In this document: one piece after another, positions 45,978-54,647 of the stretch
Position numbering within the stretch: the first letter of the stretch is position 1
Layout: each line of letters begins with the position of its first letter
NCBI GenBank assembly: GCA_003054655.1
Contig: QAYZ01000015.1
Coordinates: forward strand, 1 to 64,000
Direction of reading: 5' to 3'
DNA length: 64,000 bases
Source: Spartobacteria bacterium LR76
GTDB lineage: Bacteria > Verrucomicrobiota > Verrucomicrobiia > Chthoniobacterales > Terrimicrobiaceae
Made by a program: the position numbers and the translations under genes
The notes under the pieces: model-generated
Databases searched by the model: none
What the model saw: only the letters and a program-made list of their open reading frames with translations
Told to the model about the DNA's origin: nothing

Positions 45978-46958
45978 ATGCTTTACCGCCCCCTCGGCCA
46001 AACCGGCCTTAATGTTTCCGTCCTGAGCTTCGGCGCATCATCGCTCGGCGGCGTTTTCCATTCCGTCAAACTCGACGACTGCATCGAGACAGTGCATGCC
46101 GCGCTTGATGGCGGCATCAATTTTATCGACGTATCGCCGGCCTACGGCGGAACTCGCGCCGAAAAAGTCCTGGGTCGCGCGTTGGAAGGCGTGGATCGCA
46201 GCCGGTATATTCTTGCCACGAAGATCGGCAGCTACAGCGAAGCTCGCGGCGACTACGATTATTCACGGGCAAGCACGGAACGCAGCGTGGAGCACAGCCT
46301 GGTGCGACTCGGGGTTGACTATGTGGATCTCATCCAGTGCCACGACATCGAGTTTGCAGATCATGATCAGCTCGTCGATGAAACCCTGCCTGCCCTTCAG
46401 CGGCTCAAGGAACAGGGCTTGGTGAGGCATATCGGCATCACGGGACTGCCACTCAAGGTTTTCCCCAGCATCCTCGACCGCGTCGAGCCCGGCGTGGTGG
46501 AAACGATTCTGTCGTTCTGCCATTACGAACTCAACGACACCTCGCTGGCCGAGCTTTTGCCCTACTTGCAACGCAAAGGCATCGGCATCATCAATGCCTC
46601 CCCCACCGGCATGGGCTTGCTCACACCGCAGGGCGCCCCGGCGTGGCATCCCGCCGATGAGGCCCTCAAGGAAGGCTGCCGCAAGGCCGTAGCTCATTGC
46701 CAGGCTCGCGGGGCGGATATCGTCAAACTCGCGGTCCAATTCTCCTGCGCCCATCCCGGGATCGCCACCACCCTCGTGGGCACGGCGCGACCGCAGAATA
46801 TCCGCGCGAATATCGCTTATGTGAACGAGCCGATCGACGAACAGCTCCTCGACGAAGTCCTGGAGATTCTGGAACCGGTTCACAATTTCAACTTCACCCG
46901 CGGCCTGCCCGAGCATCGCGACCCGATCCTGACCAAAGAGACTGCGACGGTCCCCTAA
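45978..46958 (+). CDS. aldo/keto reductase, L-fucose/L-galactose dehydrogenase-like
   Basis: 326 aa cytosolic NAD(P)-dependent oxidoreductase. The AKR tetrad is complete: Asp51 and Tyr56 (DVSPAYGG), Lys82 (LATKIG) and His122 (IQCHDIE). The sequence style (GQTGLNVSVLSFGASSLGGVF, HYELNDTSLAELLPYLQRKGIGIINASP) matches the L-galactose/L-fucose dehydrogenase branch, which oxidises the sugar C1 to a lactone. It opens a three-gene module with a cyclase-family hydrolase and a zinc dehydrogenase. A fucose role is inferred from the branch and from FucP, GH95 and GH29 in the window. Confidence 0.85.
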   Translation: MLYRPLGQTGLNVSVLSFGASSLGGVFHSVKLDDCIETVHAALDGGINFIDVSPAYGGTRAEKVLGRALEGVDRSRYILATKIGSYSEARGDYDYSRASTERSVEHSLVRLGVDYVDLIQCHDIEFADHDQLVDETLPALQRLKEQGLVRHIGITGLPLKVFPSILDRVEPGVVETILSFCHYELNDTSLAELLPYLQRKGIGIINASPTGMGLLTPQGAPAWHPADEALKEGCRKAVAHCQARGADIVKLAVQFSCAHPGIATTLVGTARPQNIRANIAYVNEPIDEQLLDEVLEILEPVHNFNFTRGLPEHRDPILTKETATVP

Positions 46959-46969
46959 GAGCAAAAGCC

Positions 46970-47626
46970 ATGCGCATCTTCGATCTCTCCCAACCCGTGA
47001 CTGATGGCGGGCCGAACTGTCCGGCGCACCCGCCCGTGCAGCTCGCGCGCATTGCGGATCATCCGGCGGATGGTTGGAGGATGGAACTCGTCCACTTCGC
47101 TTCCCACACCGGCACCCACCTCGATGCGCCTCTGCACAAGCTCGCCGACGGCGTCAGCATCGATGCCTTTCCGCTGGAGGCGTTTGCCGGGCGCGCGCTG
47201 GTCGCCCATTTCAACGGCCTGGAAGCCGATCATCCCATCGGGCCGGAGGACCTTGCCGCAAAGTTGCCGGATCAACTTGCCGGTGGGATCGTTCTGTTGA
47301 ATACCGGCTGGGGGGCGCGCCGCGCCAGGAGCGAGGAATGGCTCCACCACTCCCCATTTCTGTCACCCGCTGGTGCGGAATGGCTGGTGAACCGCGGGGT
47401 AAAGGGAATCGGCATCGACCATTACTCCATCGGCGGAAGCCGCGACCCCGACAACACCCGCACGCACGAAATCGTCCTCGGGGCTGGCGTCTGGGTGGTC
47501 GAGGACCTCTGTTTTCGCGAGGGCTGGCGCGAAGCGTCCGAGGACGCCGTCTTTCAAGCGCTGCCCCTCCACATGCCCGGCCTGTCGGGGACCCCGTGTC
47601 GCGCCGTTTTCGTTCGCTATCCTTAG
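46970..47626 (+). CDS. cyclase-family (kynurenine-formamidase-like) metal hydrolase
   Basis: 218 aa. The frame is open from 46697 but that part lies over the preceding gene; ATG 46970, 11 bp after its stop, starts the recognisable domain. The cyclase signature HTGTHLDAP (His46, His50, Asp52) binds the metal; IGIDHYSIGG is a second family block. Family members hydrolyse cyclic amides, lactones or formamides. Placed directly after a sugar-lactone-forming dehydrogenase, it may open the lactone to the aldonate, replacing the usual lactonase. That function is an inference. Confidence 0.82.
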   Translation: MRIFDLSQPVTDGGPNCPAHPPVQLARIADHPADGWRMELVHFASHTGTHLDAPLHKLADGVSIDAFPLEAFAGRALVAHFNGLEADHPIGPEDLAAKLPDQLAGGIVLLNTGWGARRARSEEWLHHSPFLSPAGAEWLVNRGVKGIGIDHYSIGGSRDPDNTRTHEIVLGAGVWVVEDLCFREGWREASEDAVFQALPLHMPGLSGTPCRAVFVRYP

Positions 47627-47673
47627 TTTTTTATGGCTTCCGCCAATTCCGTGACCCCTCACCCTCTACGCCT

Positions 47674-47723
47674 AGCGTTTCTTCGCGGTTCGGTGGGAAC
47701 TCCGGAGGTCGGGAGCAAACGCT
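47674..47723 (+). other. possible structured leader upstream of the zinc dehydrogenase
   Basis: AGCGTTT (47674-47680) is complementary to AAACGCT (47717-47723), with smaller repeats inside (GTTC/GAAC, CTCCGGAG). It lies in the 217-bp gap before the dehydrogenase gene, about 120 bp upstream of its start. Could be an RNA fold or chance; no known riboswitch was recognised. Confidence 0.22.
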
Positions 47724-47843
47724 GCCAGACCTTAGGGCCAGGGCACCTCGCAGATTCCCGGGCGACCCGTTCCAGACACCGCTGGTGAACTTACGATCGA
47801 AACGGGCCCTTCAGCGGCCATCCCCTCCCAACAATTAATCGAA

Positions 47844-48866
47844 ATGAAAACCCTTACTCTCGAAGAACCTGGTAAAATCACACTTAGCGATGGGCCCGGT
47901 CCCGAAGAGGCGCTCTCACCAGGCGAGGCGCTCGTGAAAATCCACCGCATCGGCGTGTGCGGCACGGATATCCATGCCTTCAACGGCCGTCAGCCCTTTT
48001 TCTCCTACCCACGCATCCTGGGACACGAGCTCGGGGTTGAGGTCATTGCGGTGGCTCCCGACGTGACTGGCGCCGCGCCGGGCGATCGTTGCGCTGTCGA
48101 GCCCTATCTCAATTGCGGGCAGTGTATTGCCTGCCGACGCGGCAAGGGCAATTGCTGCACGAGCCTTCAAGTCCTCGGTGTTCACGTCGACGGCGGTCAC
48201 CGCGAACGCATCGTCATTCCCGCCGCGATACTCCACCGGTCACACCGCCTGACGCTGGATCAACTCGCGCTCGTCGAGACTCTCGGCATCGGCGCGCACG
48301 CCGTCGATCGCGCCCAACTCGAAGCTGGCGAGACGGTTCTCGTCATCGGAGCCGGCCCGATCGGCATGGCGGTCATTCAATTCGCCCGCGCCGCTGGCAC
48401 CGAGGTGATCGTCCTGGATGTCAACGACGCGCGCCTCGCATTCTGCCGCGAGACGCTCGGAGTGACGCATACCGTGAAGGCGTCCACCCAAAACATCGCC
48501 GCCGAACTCCAGGCTCTCACCAATGGCGACATGCCGACCGCCGTATTCGACGCGACCGGAAATCCGAAATCCATGGCGGCATCATTCGACTGGCCGGCCC
48601 ATGGCGGACGGCTCATCTTCGTCGGGCTGTTTCAGGGCGACGTCAGCTTTCATGATCCGGGCTTTCATCGGCGCGAGCTCACGCTGATGGGCAGCCGCAA
48701 CGCGCGGAGCGCGGATTTTCCACGCATCATCTCGCTGATCGAAAATGGCGCCGTGGACACGACGCCCTGGATCACGCACCGCGCGCCGTTCGACGCTGTG
48801 CCGGACGAATTCCCGAAGTGGGTGAAACCGGAAACCGGCGTCCTGAAGGCCATGATCGAACTGTAA
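47844..48866 (+). CDS. zinc-dependent medium-chain alcohol/polyol dehydrogenase
   Basis: 340 aa cytosolic NAD(P)-dependent MDR enzyme of the threonine/galactitol/L-gulonate dehydrogenase type. Catalytic zinc ligands Cys39, His61 and Glu62 (GVCGTDIHAF, GHELGVEV), structural zinc Cys91, Cys94, Cys97 and Cys105 (NCGQCIACRRGKGNCC) and a Rossmann motif VLVIGAGPIGMAV are present. Relatives oxidise sugar alcohols or deoxy-sugar acids. In this context it could act on a later intermediate of the fucose or galactose route, for example 2-keto-3-deoxy-fuconate, but no dehydratase or aldolase is in view. 217-bp gap upstream suggests its own promoter. Confidence 0.87.
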   Translation: MKTLTLEEPGKITLSDGPGPEEALSPGEALVKIHRIGVCGTDIHAFNGRQPFFSYPRILGHELGVEVIAVAPDVTGAAPGDRCAVEPYLNCGQCIACRRGKGNCCTSLQVLGVHVDGGHRERIVIPAAILHRSHRLTLDQLALVETLGIGAHAVDRAQLEAGETVLVIGAGPIGMAVIQFARAAGTEVIVLDVNDARLAFCRETLGVTHTVKASTQNIAAELQALTNGDMPTAVFDATGNPKSMAASFDWPAHGGRLIFVGLFQGDVSFHDPGFHRRELTLMGSRNARSADFPRIISLIENGAVDTTPWITHRAPFDAVPDEFPKWVKPETGVLKAMIEL

Positions 48867-49017
48867 CCTCCGGGAGTAGATTTCACCTCGAGCGGTCGAC
48901 CGGAACGGCGTCACCCTCAACCCGCCCGCAGTTTTTTCAGACTAGAGCCGCTTGCAAGAAGCGATCAGCTTTTGACCTGCCCATTCCCGGTCGGGCATTC
49001 CGACGAACGCGCTCACT

Positions 49018-51663
49018 TCATGATCCGACCGGAGCGGCAAGACGTTTTTCCACGGAGCGCCCGTCGTAACGCACGTCAATGGTGTTGGTCGCAGGTTCGA
49101 TGCCCGTGCCTGCGCCGGGAGCGACGAGCACAATGCGGAACGTACGAGTTTTCAACATACCGGGGAATTTTCCCTGACGCGGGCCGATGACGAGCGTGCG
49201 GGTGCGATCATTCCAAGTGAAGGGGATCGTAGCGTAACGCCCCTTTTCGTAGCCATAGCCGTCGCCCTCGTCTTCATAAAGGGTGAAGGAGCCGTCGGCG
49301 CCAGGATAGACGCGCAGTTCGATGGGGTCGGCGGGTTTTTCATTGGCGTACTGAACGTCGGGACCAAACGGGACGATGGAACCGGCTCGCACCAGGAGCG
49401 GCATCTGGGAGAGCGGAGCAGCGACGGTGATCGTCTGCCCGCCTTCATGAGTCTGGCCGGTCCAGAAATCCACCCAGCGAGTGCCGGCGGGCAGATAAAC
49501 CTCCCGGCTGGTCGCCTGAGGCTGGGTGACTGGTGAGACAAGAAAGGCAGGGCCGAAGAGGTACTGGTCGGCAACATCCCAGGCCTTGGGGTCTTTCGGA
49601 AAATCCATGCCGAGGGGGCGCATGAAGGTGTCGTTCTGAAAGGTCACCCTCGAGGCCACGGAGTAGTTATACGGCAGAAGCCGGTAGCGCAGGCGGTCGT
49701 AGGCGAGCAGATGCTCTTGCGTGTCGGGCAGCCATTTCCAAATCTCGGTCTCCGATCTGAAACCGTGGACGCGAAGGATGGGACAGAAGGTGCTCCACTG
49801 GAACCAGCGGACGAGAAGCTCGTTGAAGTCGGCGGATTTGTATTGGTCCGCGGGATGAAAAAAGCCCGCGCAATCCGTGGTCCAATAGGGCTGGCCGGTG
49901 AGGCTGACGTTGAGGCCCGCCGGGATTTGTCGGCGGAAGGTTTCCCAGTCGCCATTGATATCGCCGGACCACGTGGCCGCGGCATAGCGTTGCTGGCCGG
50001 GGAAGGCGGAGCGAGTGAGAGTAACGACGCGTTTGTCGGAACCCGAGGCGCGCTGGCCTTCGTAAAGTGAGCGGCTGGCAAAAAGCGGGTAGGCGTTGGT
50101 GAACTGGTCGCCGGGGCCGATCGAGAGCGGTTTACCGAGGAGATCGGTGCCAGCGTCGCCGGGTTCGGTGGCGTCCCCCCACCAGCCGTCAGCGCCGATG
50201 GAGAAGAACGCTTCATCGAGGAATTTCCAGCGGATCTCGCGCCCTGTGGCGGAGAACACGTCGATCCAATCGCCGACGAGCGCGTTGTTGGCCTTCAAGG
50301 CTTCGCGGGTTTTCCCATGCGGATTGCACCAGACGGAGATCATGAACTTGAAGTGCAAATCATGGAGGCCTTTGATCAGCTCGGTCGGGTCGGGGTATTG
50401 CTTTGCATCCCATGCATAGCTGCCCCAACCGTTGGGCCCCCAGTATTGCCAGTCCTGGATGATGAGATCCACGGGGATGCCGCGGCGGCGAAACTCGGCG
50501 GCGGTATCGAGCAGATGTTTGGAACTGGTGTACCGTTCGCGGCATTGCCAAAGGCCGAAGGCCCACTTCGGCCAGAGAGGTGCCGAGCCGGTGGCGGTAC
50601 GATAGGCGGCGATGACGTCATCGAGCGCGGGTCCGTAGAAGACGGTGTAGTCGATGTCCTGGCCGTAGTCGGAGCGGAAAGTCGAGGTATCTCCGAGGGG
50701 ACGGGCGAAGAGCTTCACATCCTTGCCACCGCCACGCACGGTGAGCGCAACTTTGGTATGGGCGGGAAGGGTGACCTTCCCAACGATAGCACGCGGAGTC
50801 CACATGTTGGTAACACCCGCAATCTGGCGGCCGTCCAGAAGAATCGCCACGTCGTTGCGACGGTCAGCATCGCGGAGGCTGAATACGTACTCGCCAGCTT
50901 CGCCAGTAGTATAGGAACCCTCGCGGAAAGGGCCGTTGCCGGAGGGCGCCTTCGGCGCCGAGGTGAGCTGCTCGGTGGCAGTGGGCGCAGCGGAATGATT
51001 GTCGGTGGATTCGGACGGCTCTGAGAGTGCGACCGGGTCGCCCGGGAGATTGAAGTCGGTGCGCGAGGCATTGTTCCAGAGCAGTCCGTAGCCCCTGCTG
51101 GAGACGAGCACTGGGATGGCGATCTGGGTATTGAGCTGTCGCATCTCCACCGGGATGCCCCGCCAGTTCCAGAGTCCATCCTGATATTGACCGAGACCAT
51201 AGAGTTTTTCGGAGTCCGGGGACTGGAAGGTCTGGCCGACGCTGAAGGATGGCTTGCCTTGCAGAGTAACGGGCTGAAGCACACGGCTGCCCGGTTGTTC
51301 CGTGAGGAATACGCGGCCCTTCGCATCCTGGAAGCTGAGGGCCCCGGTGGCGCGGTCCACGACCGCCTGCAGTTGAGAGGTGGCGACAGTAATCCTGCTT
51401 GAATCCTCCTGGACGGTGAAGGTCGGAACAGGCAATTCCTCCTTCAGCACAAAGCCCGGCGTATCGGCCGTTTTGCCGTCGGAGAAGCGCACCCTGATGG
51501 CGCGATCAGCGATGGGGCGGAGTTCGAGCTGTCCGCCGGCAACAGTGATGGTCACTTGATTCGGCTGGCGCTGGACGGAAACAACGGCGTCCTCCGCATT
51601 GGCAGCCAAAGCGCTGGCGGCAAGCATGGTGGGGATGCATAGGAGCGAGCGAAGTGGGCCCAT
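49018..51663 (-). CDS. GH31 alpha-xylosidase/alpha-glucosidase with PA14 insertion
   Basis: 881 aa exported enzyme (signal MGPLRSLLCIPTMLAASALA). The N-terminal GH31 sandwich is interrupted at about 225-345 by a PA14 module (FREGSYTTGEAGEYVFSL, DVAILLDGRQIAG), an arrangement typical of bacterial alpha-xylosidases acting on xyloglucan oligosaccharides. Barrel landmarks: IQDWQYWG, nucleophile Asp497 (WWGDATEP) and acid/base Asp568 (TWSGDINGDW). Last gene of the rightmost minus-strand run, 41 bp after GH29; the GH31-GH29 pair fits fucosylated xyloglucan. Confidence 0.92.
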   Translation of the reverse strand: MGPLRSLLCIPTMLAASALAANAEDAVVSVQRQPNQVTITVAGGQLELRPIADRAIRVRFSDGKTADTPGFVLKEELPVPTFTVQEDSSRITVATSQLQAVVDRATGALSFQDAKGRVFLTEQPGSRVLQPVTLQGKPSFSVGQTFQSPDSEKLYGLGQYQDGLWNWRGIPVEMRQLNTQIAIPVLVSSRGYGLLWNNASRTDFNLPGDPVALSEPSESTDNHSAAPTATEQLTSAPKAPSGNGPFREGSYTTGEAGEYVFSLRDADRRNDVAILLDGRQIAGVTNMWTPRAIVGKVTLPAHTKVALTVRGGGKDVKLFARPLGDTSTFRSDYGQDIDYTVFYGPALDDVIAAYRTATGSAPLWPKWAFGLWQCRERYTSSKHLLDTAAEFRRRGIPVDLIIQDWQYWGPNGWGSYAWDAKQYPDPTELIKGLHDLHFKFMISVWCNPHGKTREALKANNALVGDWIDVFSATGREIRWKFLDEAFFSIGADGWWGDATEPGDAGTDLLGKPLSIGPGDQFTNAYPLFASRSLYEGQRASGSDKRVVTLTRSAFPGQQRYAAATWSGDINGDWETFRRQIPAGLNVSLTGQPYWTTDCAGFFHPADQYKSADFNELLVRWFQWSTFCPILRVHGFRSETEIWKWLPDTQEHLLAYDRLRYRLLPYNYSVASRVTFQNDTFMRPLGMDFPKDPKAWDVADQYLFGPAFLVSPVTQPQATSREVYLPAGTRWVDFWTGQTHEGGQTITVAAPLSQMPLLVRAGSIVPFGPDVQYANEKPADPIELRVYPGADGSFTLYEDEGDGYGYEKGRYATIPFTWNDRTRTLVIGPRQGKFPGMLKTRTFRIVLVAPGAGTGIEPATNTIDVRYDGRSVEKRLAAPVGS

Positions 51664-51704
51664 GAGTAGTGGGTGGAAAACAGGAGAATTGAGGAAATTC
51701 CCGT

Positions 51705-53381
51705 TTAGTTAAACTGGATCTTGAAGACGACGGCCGCGTCGGAGGCGAGCTTGTCGACAACGGGATTCACGGTCAGAGCGTCGTCGCCCGCCGACCAGGT
51801 GATCGCATCGTTCGTACCGAGTTGCTCGACCTTGGCAATGGGCCGATCGAGCAGCGCAGCGCTCTTGCCGAGGGATTTGATGACCACTGGTCCGGAAGGC
51901 CGACCGCAGACGATGGCATAGAGCGAACCGTCCTTGCCGACCGTGAAGCGAATATCTTCAGCCGTGAACGGCTTGCCCTTGCCCTCGTTGAACCCCTGCG
52001 CTTTGAGCTCGACTCCCGCACTCGCGGGGCCTTCTCCGAAGACCTTCCAGGGACGCGTGGCAAAGATGCTTTCCTGGTTTGTGTTCATCCAGGCGGCGAT
52101 GCCTTCGAGAATGGCTTCCTCCTTTTCGTCGATGGTGCCGTCGCCGCGCACGGGAACATTGAGAAGGAGATTGCCGTTCTTGCTCACGATGTCGGCGAGC
52201 ATGTGAATGACGTCTTTCGCGCTCTTGTAGCGGTTCCTTTCGTATTCGAACTTGTTGTAGTGCCAGCCGCCGAGGCAGGTATCGGTCTGCCATGGGTAAG
52301 GCAATATGCGATTGGGCACGCCGCGCTCGATGTCCCAGACGAGACATTTGAGCTGCTGGTCGTCGAGGACCTTGCCAAACAGGACGCCGTCGCTTTTGCC
52401 GCCGGTCTTCGAAAGGTTCGTATTGTAAAAGTCCGCCGCAATCTTCAGCCCGGCATCACTGACCGGCCACAGAGGCAGCGCCGTGTCGTCGAAGTAGATG
52501 AGGTCGGGCTGATATTTCCGGATAAGTTCCGCCGTGCGGTTGTAGAACTTGTCGCAGTAAGCCTGGTCGGGCTGGCTTATGCCCCCGCCCCAATTCCAAC
52601 GCGCATGGACCGAGGTCGCACTTTCGAAGCCCCGGGACGGCTCGTGACGCTGTTCATAGAGATCCTGCGGATCGAGGCCATCCCACCACTTGCCCTTGCC
52701 GTCGGCTTTGGTCAGCTTGCCGTCGTAGGGCACGCCCGCCTTGGGGCCGTCCTTGTCCGAGGCTTGCGCTGTTTCATACCAGGACCACGCATGGGCGGCA
52801 TGGACACTCACGCCAAAGGGCAGGCCTTGCTCCTTGGCGGCCTTGGCCCAGCCGGCGATGATGTCCTTTTTGGGACCTATCGCCGCCGAGTTCCACGGCT
52901 GGTATTTACTGTCCCACATGTCGAAGTTGTCGTGGTGGTTGGCCATGGCAAAAAAGTATTTCGCCCCCATCCGCTTGTAGAGAGCGACGAGCTTCTCCGG
53001 CTCCCACTTCTCAGCCTTCCATTCGTTGATCACGTCCTTGAAGCCGAACTCCGAAGGATGTCCGTATTTCGCCAGGTGCGCTTTGTATTGGCCGTGGCCC
53101 TGCACATACATGTGCCGGGCATACCAGTCTCCCTCCGCAGGCTGACATTGCGGACCCCAATGGGCCCAGATGCCAAATTTGGCATCTCGAAACCATTCAG
53201 GGCATTGGTATTGCGAGAGTGATTCCCACGTGGGTTGAAACTTCCCAGGCATGATAGGCTCCGCACTGGTGCTGACGGTTACCCCAGGCGTTTCTGTGAC
53301 GGGAATGGATGATAATGCCTGGCTGAGATGTGGTAGAATGCAGGTAATACCTACGAAGGCAACGAGGCGGTTTGTGCTCAT
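51705..53381 (-). CDS. GH29 alpha-L-fucosidase
   Basis: 558 aa exported retaining fucosidase (signal about 1-22). Signatures: WFRDAKFGIWAHWGPQC, FFAMANHHDNFDMWDS and the nucleophile Asp298 in DLIYFDD; NGNLLLNVPVRGDGTI closes the barrel. The C-terminal ~100 residues form the usual beta-sandwich. Second alpha-fucosidase of the window after GH95, differing in mechanism and usually in linkage range, so together they could remove most fucose caps. Precedes GH31 by 41 bp; the upstream gap holds a strong hairpin at 53438-53457. Confidence 0.93.
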   Translation of the reverse strand: MSTNRLVAFVGITCILPHLSQALSSIPVTETPGVTVSTSAEPIMPGKFQPTWESLSQYQCPEWFRDAKFGIWAHWGPQCQPAEGDWYARHMYVQGHGQYKAHLAKYGHPSEFGFKDVINEWKAEKWEPEKLVALYKRMGAKYFFAMANHHDNFDMWDSKYQPWNSAAIGPKKDIIAGWAKAAKEQGLPFGVSVHAAHAWSWYETAQASDKDGPKAGVPYDGKLTKADGKGKWWDGLDPQDLYEQRHEPSRGFESATSVHARWNWGGGISQPDQAYCDKFYNRTAELIRKYQPDLIYFDDTALPLWPVSDAGLKIAADFYNTNLSKTGGKSDGVLFGKVLDDQQLKCLVWDIERGVPNRILPYPWQTDTCLGGWHYNKFEYERNRYKSAKDVIHMLADIVSKNGNLLLNVPVRGDGTIDEKEEAILEGIAAWMNTNQESIFATRPWKVFGEGPASAGVELKAQGFNEGKGKPFTAEDIRFTVGKDGSLYAIVCGRPSGPVVIKSLGKSAALLDRPIAKVEQLGTNDAITWSAGDDALTVNPVVDKLASDAAVVFKIQFN

Positions 53382-53437
53382 GGCGGGGAGATGTGTTCGG
53401 GGACAGGGTCAGAAACCTTTCGCAGCCGGTAGACGCA

Positions 53438-53457
53438 GATCGCCTCGGACGGCGATC
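53438..53457 (-). other. perfect 7-bp hairpin in the GH29 leader
   Basis: GATCGCC and GGCGATC pair perfectly around a 6-base loop (TCGGAC), 57 bp before the GH29 start codon. No T-run follows on either strand, so a simple terminator is unlikely; an mRNA leader structure or protein-binding site is possible. Confidence 0.35.
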
Positions 53458-53507
53458 GTGAGGCAGATCTCGTACCTTTTCACACGAATAACCATCCGGC
53501 CTTGGAG

Positions 53508-53520
53508 AAAAAATGACTCC
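53508..53520. repeat. 13-bp direct repeat, left copy
   Basis: AAAAAATGACTCC, identical to 54540-54552. The two copies flank the PEP-CTERM gene. Read on the minus strand both become GGAGTCATTTTTT and lie 127 and 80 bp before a start codon. Confidence 0.5.
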
Positions 53521-53569
53521 ATGAAGCTTTATATCACAGTATGGAAGCGATCTGAGCTAGACGGAACAA

Positions 53570-54460
53570 TCATCCGCCGATCCGGCGACGGAAGAACATC
53601 AGGGCGCAAAGTCCGGCGGATAGCAATGCCATCGACCCAGGTTCTGGGACGACAACAACCGAACTCAACTGGTTTAATGTCGGCGTAGATCCGTATCCAT
53701 GGATGGTGGATATCTCGCCAGCAGTGAGGGCTCCGGTATACATCATAAACGATGTAATATTCGCCCCAGCCGCATTGTCTCCGTAAGCCGGATTTTGAAT
53801 GCCGCCGATGGCGAATCCGCTCGTAAGAGATTTTAACCCACTAAAGTATGGGACACTCATGCTACCTCCCGTTACGGCCACACCGTTCAAATAGGCGGTA
53901 AACGTGGTACCCGAGTAGGTGATGACATAGTCATACAATGTGCTCCCAGTCGCAGCCGTACCGTTCGGGGAGGAGCCAACCGATCCGTATTGACTGTTAT
54001 TACTTACCACGGGACGGAGCCGAAGATTTGTATTTGTATACGAGGCAAAGAGCGCTTGATCGCCGACCATCGTGTTGTCCTGCGACGCTGAGGTCGTTCC
54101 GCCGAAAAGTGCTGTATTGCCGCCGATGGCTGCTGGCGTGGTAAACCACATCTGAAGGGTGAAACTTCCGGTAAAGCCGCTGAGGGAAGAACCAGAAAGG
54201 CTGACGCCGGTCGTCCCGGCGTTGCTGCCGGCTGTTATGGAAAGACCGGAACTGGTCAGCGCCGTGGCGGTCGACTTGACTGTCGCACTAGCGCCAGTAA
54301 CTCCAGCAGCAGTAATCGCCCCCCCTCCGGCCACAGTACCGTAGCTTGTGAAGTTAAAGTAATTCTCCAGGATCGGGGCCGCATGAGCTGTGGAACCAAG
54401 TGCGATCGAGGAAATGATGATTGCAGCGCCCGTCCGAATGTGAAGTGGGGATATTTTCAT
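53570..54460 (-). CDS. PEP-CTERM sorting-signal protein with LamG-like domain
   Basis: 296 aa. ATG 54460 is chosen over 54502 since MKISPLHIRTGAAIIISSIA starts the signal peptide. The mature part is a Gly/Ser/Thr-rich LamG-like jelly roll (FTLQMWFTTPAAIGG, YDYVITYSGTTFTAYLNGVAV). The C-terminus is a textbook exosortase signal: VPEPGSMALL, a hydrophobic helix, then FFRRRIGG. It should be handled by an exosortase encoded elsewhere and anchored or shed at the surface. It interrupts a run of enzyme genes and is flanked by 13-bp direct repeats. Function unknown; perhaps a surface or exopolymer component. Confidence 0.87.
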   Translation of the reverse strand: MKISPLHIRTGAAIIISSIALGSTAHAAPILENYFNFTSYGTVAGGGAITAAGVTGASATVKSTATALTSSGLSITAGSNAGTTGVSLSGSSLSGFTGSFTLQMWFTTPAAIGGNTALFGGTTSASQDNTMVGDQALFASYTNTNLRLRPVVSNNSQYGSVGSSPNGTAATGSTLYDYVITYSGTTFTAYLNGVAVTGGSMSVPYFSGLKSLTSGFAIGGIQNPAYGDNAAGANITSFMMYTGALTAGEISTIHGYGSTPTLNQLSSVVVVPEPGSMALLSAGLCALMFFRRRIGG

Positions 54461-54539
54461 GTGTTCTTGTTTGCTCTGTTTCTTTCGAGCGGCATCACGC
54501 ATGCAAATCGGTGCATCATCGAGATTTTCACCAGTTATT

Positions 54540-54552
54540 AAAAAATGACTCC
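54540..54552. repeat. 13-bp direct repeat, right copy
   Basis: AAAAAATGACTCC, identical to 53508-53520 and 1032 bp away from it, upstream of the PEP-CTERM gene. Confidence 0.5.
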
Positions 54553-54647
54553 GCCAGAAAGCTCAACAACATCAGCGTATGCGAGGTAAGAACTTGGGCT
54601 CAACAAGCTTTCAACTTATGCGATTAAGTTGCCGCATGGCCGCACCT

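Noticed and set aside
46697-46969. Upstream extension of the cyclase-family gene
   Set aside because: Lies over the 3' end of the aldo/keto reductase with Arg-rich composition; the cyclase domain starts at ATG 46970.
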